This document shows, in pieces, positions 59,578 to 64,000 of a DNA stretch of 64,000 nucleotides. The translations under genes and the position numbers were made by a program. Each line of letters starts with the position of its first letter. Positions within the stretch are counted from its first letter, which is position 1. Source of the DNA: Flavobacterium indicum GPTSA100-9 = DSM 17447 (GTDB taxonomy: Bacteria; Bacteroidota; Bacteroidia; Flavobacteriales; Flavobacteriaceae); contig NC_017025.1 in NCBI RefSeq assembly GCF_000455605.1, positions 1,240,001-1,304,000 on the forward strand, given 5' to 3'. Under the pieces are notes generated by a model, which was not told the DNA's origin, searched no databases, and worked only from the letters and a program-made list of their open reading frames with translations.

Positions 59578-61329
59578 ATGAATACACAAGTACAAACAAT
59601 AGAAGAGAATAAAACAACGGTTCGAACGCTTTCAGGCAGTCAAGCGGTAATGGATGCACTACTTCAGGAGGGCGTTGCTACTATTTTTGGTTATCCAGGT
59701 GGCGCAATTATGCCAATATATGATGCGTTGTACGACTGTAAATCGGAAGTAGAACATGTCTTAGTTCGTCACGAACAAGGGGCCATACATGCCGCTCAAG
59801 GATTGGCTCGGGTAAGTGGTAAAACGGGTGTGGTATTTGCAACGAGTGGACCAGGGGCTACTAATCTTGTAACGGGCTTAGCGGATGCAATGATCGATTC
59901 TACTCCGTTAGTATGTATAACCGGACAGGTATTTGCCCATTTATTAGGAACCGATGCTTTTCAAGAAACTGATATTGTTAACATTACTACACCCATCACC
60001 AAATGGAACTACCAAGTCACAGATGCTACTGAAATTCCATCGGTTTTAGCTAAAGCTTTTTATATAGCTAAAAGTGGTCGTCCCGGTCCCGTTTTAATCG
60101 ATATTACAAAAAATGCTCAATTACAATCTTTTGAATATAAAGGCTATCAACCATGTTCGTACATCCGAAGTTATAAACCAGAACCTACAATTCGACTTGA
60201 AGCTATCGAACAAGCAGCCCAACTCATCAATCAAGCTCAAAAACCCTTAGTTATTTTTGGACAAGGGGTGTTGCTTGGTAAAGCGGAAACTGAATTTCGA
60301 ACTTTCATTGAAAAATTGGGTGCTCCTGTCGCTTGGACCATTATGGGAATGGGCGGTATACCTACGCAGCACGAGTTAGCGGTAGGTATGCTCGGTATGC
60401 ACGGCAATGTGGCCCCCAATTATTTAACCAATTCGTGCGATGTACTCATTGCCGTTGGGATGCGGTTTGACGACCGAGTAACAGGGCGATTGGATAAATA
60501 TGCCAAACAAGCTAAAATTATTCATTTGGATATTGATCCGGCAGAAATTGATAAAAATGTAGCCACAACAGTTGCCGTTTGGGGCGATTGTAAAGCGACC
60601 TTACCGTTACTCACTGAAGCTATTGAGGCACGTAGTTTTGGTGCTTGGTTGGAAGAATTTGAAGCTAAAAAAGCGCAAGAATACGACACCCTCATTCATA
60701 AAGAATTGTTTCCGACAGAAGGAGGAATCACGATGGGGGAAGTGATTCAACTTTTGAATGAACTGACCAAAGGCGAGGCGGTTTTGGTAACAGATGTAGG
60801 CCAACACCAAATGGTCACTTGTCGCTATGCGCACTATACGCAAACGAGGAGTAATATTACCAGTGGTGGTTTAGGAACTATGGGTTTTGCTTTACCTGCT
60901 GCTATTGGTGCGAGTTATGGTGCGCCCGAACGAACGGTAATTGCAATCATGGGCGATGGTGGAGCGCAAATGAATATACAAGAGTTAGGAACGATTATGC
61001 AATTCAAATCTAAAGTGAAAATAATCATTTTAAACAATCAATTCTTAGGTATGGTCCGACAATGGCAAGAATTGTTTCATGAAAAACGCTATTCTTTTAC
61101 CGATATAAAAAGCCCCGATTTTGTTCAAGTGGCAAAAGGGTATGGTATAGCTGGAAAGAGCATTCAAGACAGGAAAGAATTACGTAAAAGTATTCAAGAG
61201 CTTTTGGCTTATCCGGAATCTTTTTTATTAGAAATTGGCGTAGTGCATGAAGACAATGTGTTTCCAATGGTTCCTCAAGGAAAAGGGGTTTCTGAAATTG
61301 TACTCACCAAAGAAGAAATAGAATCCTAA
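59578..61329 (+). CDS. ilvB: Acetolactate synthase large subunit
   Basis: Condenses pyruvate with pyruvate or 2-ketobutyrate, the first common step of Val/Ile synthesis, using TPP, Mg and FAD. The 583-residue protein has the three TPP-enzyme domains: GVATIFGYPGGAIMPIYDAL and VRHEQGAIHAAQGLAR at the N-terminus, a central FAD-binding part (GMLGMHGNVAPNYLT), and the C-terminal MGDGGAQMNIQELGT...NNQFLGMVRQWQELF motif for TPP binding. The small subunit gene follows after 62 nt. Confidence 0.96.
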   Translation: MNTQVQTIEENKTTVRTLSGSQAVMDALLQEGVATIFGYPGGAIMPIYDALYDCKSEVEHVLVRHEQGAIHAAQGLARVSGKTGVVFATSGPGATNLVTGLADAMIDSTPLVCITGQVFAHLLGTDAFQETDIVNITTPITKWNYQVTDATEIPSVLAKAFYIAKSGRPGPVLIDITKNAQLQSFEYKGYQPCSYIRSYKPEPTIRLEAIEQAAQLINQAQKPLVIFGQGVLLGKAETEFRTFIEKLGAPVAWTIMGMGGIPTQHELAVGMLGMHGNVAPNYLTNSCDVLIAVGMRFDDRVTGRLDKYAKQAKIIHLDIDPAEIDKNVATTVAVWGDCKATLPLLTEAIEARSFGAWLEEFEAKKAQEYDTLIHKELFPTEGGITMGEVIQLLNELTKGEAVLVTDVGQHQMVTCRYAHYTQTRSNITSGGLGTMGFALPAAIGASYGAPERTVIAIMGDGGAQMNIQELGTIMQFKSKVKIIILNNQFLGMVRQWQELFHEKRYSFTDIKSPDFVQVAKGYGIAGKSIQDRKELRKSIQELLAYPESFLLEIGVVHEDNVFPMVPQGKGVSEIVLTKEEIES

Positions 61330-61391
61330 AATGAGCCAACCTAGTTTCATAAATAGGTCTTGTATGGACCAACCAACTTAAAAGAATTTAT

Positions 61392-61979
61392 ATGAAAAAA
61401 GAATATACATTAACCATTTATACGGAAAACCACATCGGACTGATTAATAAAATTGCCATCTTGTTCTCTAGGAGAAAAATTAGTCTTGAGAGTTTAAATT
61501 CTTCGCCCAGTGAAGTGGAACACATTTATTGTTTTACGATTGTGGTGAAAGAAACGGAAGCCGTGGTAAAAAATTTGGTCAAGCAATTACAAAAAATAGT
61601 CGATGTTTTTCAAGTTTTTTGTAACACAAATGACGAAATCGTTTGGCAACAATTGGCCTTATTCAAAGTGCCTACCGAAGTGGTCATGAAAGAAGTTAAA
61701 GTAGAACGATTAGTAAGTGCTTTTGGTGCTAAAGCGATCGTTATTCGTCAGGATTATACCATTTTCGAAGTAACGGGTCAAGCCGAGGAAATTCAAAATT
61801 TTTTAATTGAATTGGAGCCTTACGGACTCATCGAATTTGTACAAAGTTCTAGAGTAGCCATTATAAAAGAGGCTAAGGGAATACATAATTTAATAAAGGA
61901 AATGGAAGCGCAACATCCAGCGCCTCCTCAAGTAAGTAATAAGTATTTAAATCAAAAAGAAGCAATATTTCAAATGTAA
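61392..61979 (+). CDS. ilvN: Acetolactate synthase small (regulatory) subunit
   Basis: A 195-residue regulatory subunit conferring feedback inhibition, usually by valine. The N-terminal ACT domain reads YTLTIYTENHIGLINKIAILFSRRKISLESLNSSPS, followed by a C-terminal ferredoxin-like domain (ALFKVPTEVVMKEVKVERLVSAFGAKAIVIRQDYTIFEVTG). The C-terminal 30 residues are longer and more polar than in E. coli IlvH. The 62-nt gap before it contains a 16-codon frame (61331-61381) judged to be chance. Confidence 0.93.
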   Translation: MKKEYTLTIYTENHIGLINKIAILFSRRKISLESLNSSPSEVEHIYCFTIVVKETEAVVKNLVKQLQKIVDVFQVFCNTNDEIVWQQLALFKVPTEVVMKEVKVERLVSAFGAKAIVIRQDYTIFEVTGQAEEIQNFLIELEPYGLIEFVQSSRVAIIKEAKGIHNLIKEMEAQHPAPPQVSNKYLNQKEAIFQM

Positions 61980-61991
61980 AAATTACACGTT

Positions 61992-63035
61992 ATGGCAAAA
62001 ATTAATTTTGGAGGTATAGAAGAACAAGTTATCACAAGAGAGGAGTTCCCATTAGAAAAAGCACTAGATGCGCTAAAGTACGAAACCATTGCCGTTATTG
62101 GTTATGGTGTGCAAGGTCCTGGACAATCATTAAACCTAAGAGATAATGGGTTCAATGTGATTGTAGGACAACGTAAAGGAAGTGCCAGTTGGAAAAAAGC
62201 ACTACAAGACGGTTGGGTAGAAAATGAAAATTTATTTGATATCGAAGAGGCGTGTGATAATGCAACAATTATTCAATATTTATTGTCGGATGCTGGACAA
62301 ATTGAGGCTTGGAATAAAGTGAAAAAATACCTAACGGCAGGTAAAACACTTTATTTTTCTCACGGTTTCGGCATTACATTTAACGAGCAAACGGGTATAG
62401 TTCCACCAGAAGATATTGATGTTATTTTAGTAGCACCTAAAGGATCGGGGACATCATTACGTCGTTTGTTTTTGAAAGGAGAAGGCATCAATTCAAGTAT
62501 TGCGGTGTATCAAGATGCTACGGGTAGGGCTTTAGAAAAAGCCATTGCTCTTGGAATTGGTGTGGGTTCGGGTTATTTATTTGAGACGGATTTCAAAAAA
62601 GAAGTTTTCTCTGATTTAACAGGGGAACGTGGAATCTTAATGGGGGCCTTAGCCGGATTGTTTGAAGCACAATATGAAGTACTGCGTAAAAACGGACATT
62701 CTCCTTCGGAAGCGTTTAATGAAACGGTGGAAGAATTGACACAAAGTTTAATGCCGTTGGTAGCAGAAAAAGGGATGGACTGGATGTTTGCCAATACTTC
62801 AGTAACTGCTCAACGCGGAGCATTGGATTGGAAAAACAAATTTAAAGTCGCCTCATTGCCAGTTTTTGAAGAATTATATGAAGAAGTGGCTTCAGGAAGA
62901 GAAGCTGCTCGTGTAATACAAGAAGGCAGTAGAAAAGACTACCGAGAAAAATTAGAAATGGAATTAACAGAAATACGTGAATCTGAATTATGGAAAGCTG
63001 GAGCAGCCGTACGCACCCTACGTCCCCGACTGTAG
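61992..63035 (+). CDS. ilvC: Ketol-acid reductoisomerase (class I)
   Basis: Rearranges and reduces acetolactate and acetohydroxybutyrate with NAD(P)H and Mg. At 347 residues it is the short class I form. The cofactor site is IAVIGYGVQGPGQSLNLRDNGFNVIVGQRKGS, and the knotted helical domain contains DLTGERGILMGALAGLFEAQYEVL and ETVEELTQSLMPLVAEKGMDWMF. The last 46 bases overlap the ilvA start region. Neighbours confirm the pathway. Confidence 0.95.
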   Translation: MAKINFGGIEEQVITREEFPLEKALDALKYETIAVIGYGVQGPGQSLNLRDNGFNVIVGQRKGSASWKKALQDGWVENENLFDIEEACDNATIIQYLLSDAGQIEAWNKVKKYLTAGKTLYFSHGFGITFNEQTGIVPPEDIDVILVAPKGSGTSLRRLFLKGEGINSSIAVYQDATGRALEKAIALGIGVGSGYLFETDFKKEVFSDLTGERGILMGALAGLFEAQYEVLRKNGHSPSEAFNETVEELTQSLMPLVAEKGMDWMFANTSVTAQRGALDWKNKFKVASLPVFEELYEEVASGREAARVIQEGSRKDYREKLEMELTEIRESELWKAGAAVRTLRPRL

Positions 63036-64000
63036 TTGCTCTCGAAGGTTTTAAGGAAGCCCAACACCGCCTCGCTGCGGTGTTGCAACCCACCCCTTTG
63101 CAATTGAATTTGAATTTATCAGCACACTATAAGGCTTCGGTATATTTAAAAAGAGAGGATTTGCAGTTGGTCCGCTCCTATAAAATTAGGGGTGCTTACA
63201 ACAAGATGGCTACTTTATCTACGGAGGAATGTCAACGTGGCATTGTATGTGCCAGTGCCGGAAATCATGCACAAGGGGTCGCTTATTCCTGTCATTTGTT
63301 AGGGATAGTAGGTAAAATTGTGATGCCCAAAACCACACCCAAGCAAAAGATAAAACAGGTGCAGCTTTTTGGAAAGGAATGGATAGACATTATCTTGGCT
63401 GGGGATACCTTTGACGATGCATTTCAGGAAGCGCAACGCATACAAAAAGAGCAACAGTTGGTTTTTGTGCATCCGTTTGACGATCCTAAGGTAATAGAAG
63501 GGCAAGGGACAACGGCCTTAGAAATTCTGAGTCAGTCTGTTGTACCTATTGATTATGTGTTTTTACCTATCGGCGGCGGCGGATTAGCAGCTGGTATTGC
63601 CTCGGTATTTCAAGTGCTGAGTCCCAAAACGAAATTGATAGGAGTAGAGCCTCAAGGGGCTCCCTCCATGACGCAAGCTTTGCAAGCCAAAGGCCCTGTG
63701 CGTGTTGCTCAGATTGATAAATTTGTGGATGGTGCGGCGGTTCAACAAGTAGGGCGACTCAATTATGAGATTTGCCAAGATAAATTATCGGATGTGGTAT
63801 TGGTACCGGAAGGCAAAGTGTGTTCTACCATTTTAAAATTATATAATGAAGAAGCTTTAGTAGTAGAACCAGCGGGAGCTCTTTCCATTGCCGCATTGGA
63901 TTTTTACCAAGAGGAAATTCAAGGGAAAACCATCGTTTGTGTGGTTAGTGGTAGCAATAACGACATCGAACGTACTGAGGAAATCAAAGAACGTTCTTTA
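62990..64000 (+). CDS. ilvA: Threonine dehydratase, 5' part
   Basis: Deaminates threonine to 2-ketobutyrate, the first step specific to isoleucine. The frame is open to the right edge (337 codons). PLP-lysine motif VRSYKIRGAYNKM near residue 57, CASAGNHAQGVAYSCHLLG, the phosphate-binding GGGGLAAG, and VVEPAGALSIAALD are clear. The nearest ATG, at 62990, lies 46 bases inside ilvC in another frame and gives an N-terminal stub MESWSSRTHPTSP before homology begins at about GFKEAQHRL; a non-ATG start nearer 63035 cannot be excluded. The C-terminal ACT-like region is outside the window. Confidence 0.9.
   Translation, partial: MESWSSRTHPTSPTVVALEGFKEAQHRLAAVLQPTPLQLNLNLSAHYKASVYLKREDLQLVRSYKIRGAYNKMATLSTEECQRGIVCASAGNHAQGVAYSCHLLGIVGKIVMPKTTPKQKIKQVQLFGKEWIDIILAGDTFDDAFQEAQRIQKEQQLVFVHPFDDPKVIEGQGTTALEILSQSVVPIDYVFLPIGGGGLAAGIASVFQVLSPKTKLIGVEPQGAPSMTQALQAKGPVRVAQIDKFVDGAAVQQVGRLNYEICQDKLSDVVLVPEGKVCSTILKLYNEEALVVEPAGALSIAALDFYQEEIQGKTIVCVVSGSNNDIERTEEIKERSL

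Noticed and set aside
61331..61381. Sixteen-codon frame between ilvB and ilvN
   Set aside because: Composition (MSQPSFINRS...) has no branched-chain bias and no hairpin of attenuator type follows; probably chance.
63059..63085. Terminator-like GC-rich hairpin near the ilvC end (AACACCGC / GCGGTGTT)
   Set aside because: It lies inside the ilvA coding region and is not followed by a T run.

Overview
This window looks like a chromosomal segment of a member of the Bacteroidetes, most likely a Flavobacteriaceae species close to Flavobacterium. The evidence is AT-rich DNA with AAA/GAA/TTA-biased codons, promoters of the Bacteroidetes type (-7 TAnnTTTG), type IX secretion system (T9SS) sorting domains, a PorP/SprF protein, a fused CcoNO oxidase subunit and a bacillithiol-type YtxJ protein. 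No rRNA, phage, insertion sequence or CRISPR array was seen. One tRNA (Ala, anticodon GGC) is present.

Layout. 1-12.2 kb is housekeeping: the 3' part of a PafA-like phosphatase, lysA, sucC, tRNA-Ala, a TIGR02757 protein, lolD, a lipoprotein MsrA, a VOC protein, a secreted M28 peptidase, miaE, glyA and fahA. 12.2-28.3 kb holds a lipoprotein, a beta-propeller protein coupled to a T9SS-exported cell-wall amidase, ytxJ, clpB, and a co-directional run of membrane, peptidase, acetyltransferase, ABC and epimerase genes. 28.3-28.7 kb is a tandem array of hairpin-forming 48-50 bp repeats. 28.7-38.3 kb is a cbb3 oxidase locus: a Crp/Fnr regulator divergent from ccoI-ccoS-ccoNO-ccoQ-ccoP-ccoG-ccoH and a SafE-like gene. 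Two palindromes lie at identical distances upstream of the -7 boxes of ccoI and ccoS, suggesting local oxygen control.

38.4-56.7 kb is a T9SS surface-protein locus: an unknown gene divergent from a beta-helix type A cargo protein, a 1502-aa type B adhesin with eleven 79-aa repeats, a PorP/SprF protein, a PorE-like TPR/propeller/OmpA protein, and a 1975-aa type B adhesin with nine copies of the same repeat. Three promoter regions here share an element at a fixed distance from the -7 box, and one seems to drive only a short terminated RNA.

56.7-64 kb is a branched-chain amino acid operon, ilvE-ilvD-ilvB-ilvN-ilvC-ilvA (ilvA cut by the window end). It is preceded by an Ile-rich leader peptide, an alternative hairpin and an intrinsic terminator, the layout of a transcription attenuator.

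The items most worth following are the ilv attenuator, the paired Crp/Fnr sites of the cco locus, the shared promoter element plus candidate small RNA in the adhesin locus, and the 20 near-identical 237-bp repeats that show exchange between two genes. Small genes (ccoS, ccoQ, two short upstream peptides) and the ilvA start were found by reading the sequence directly.
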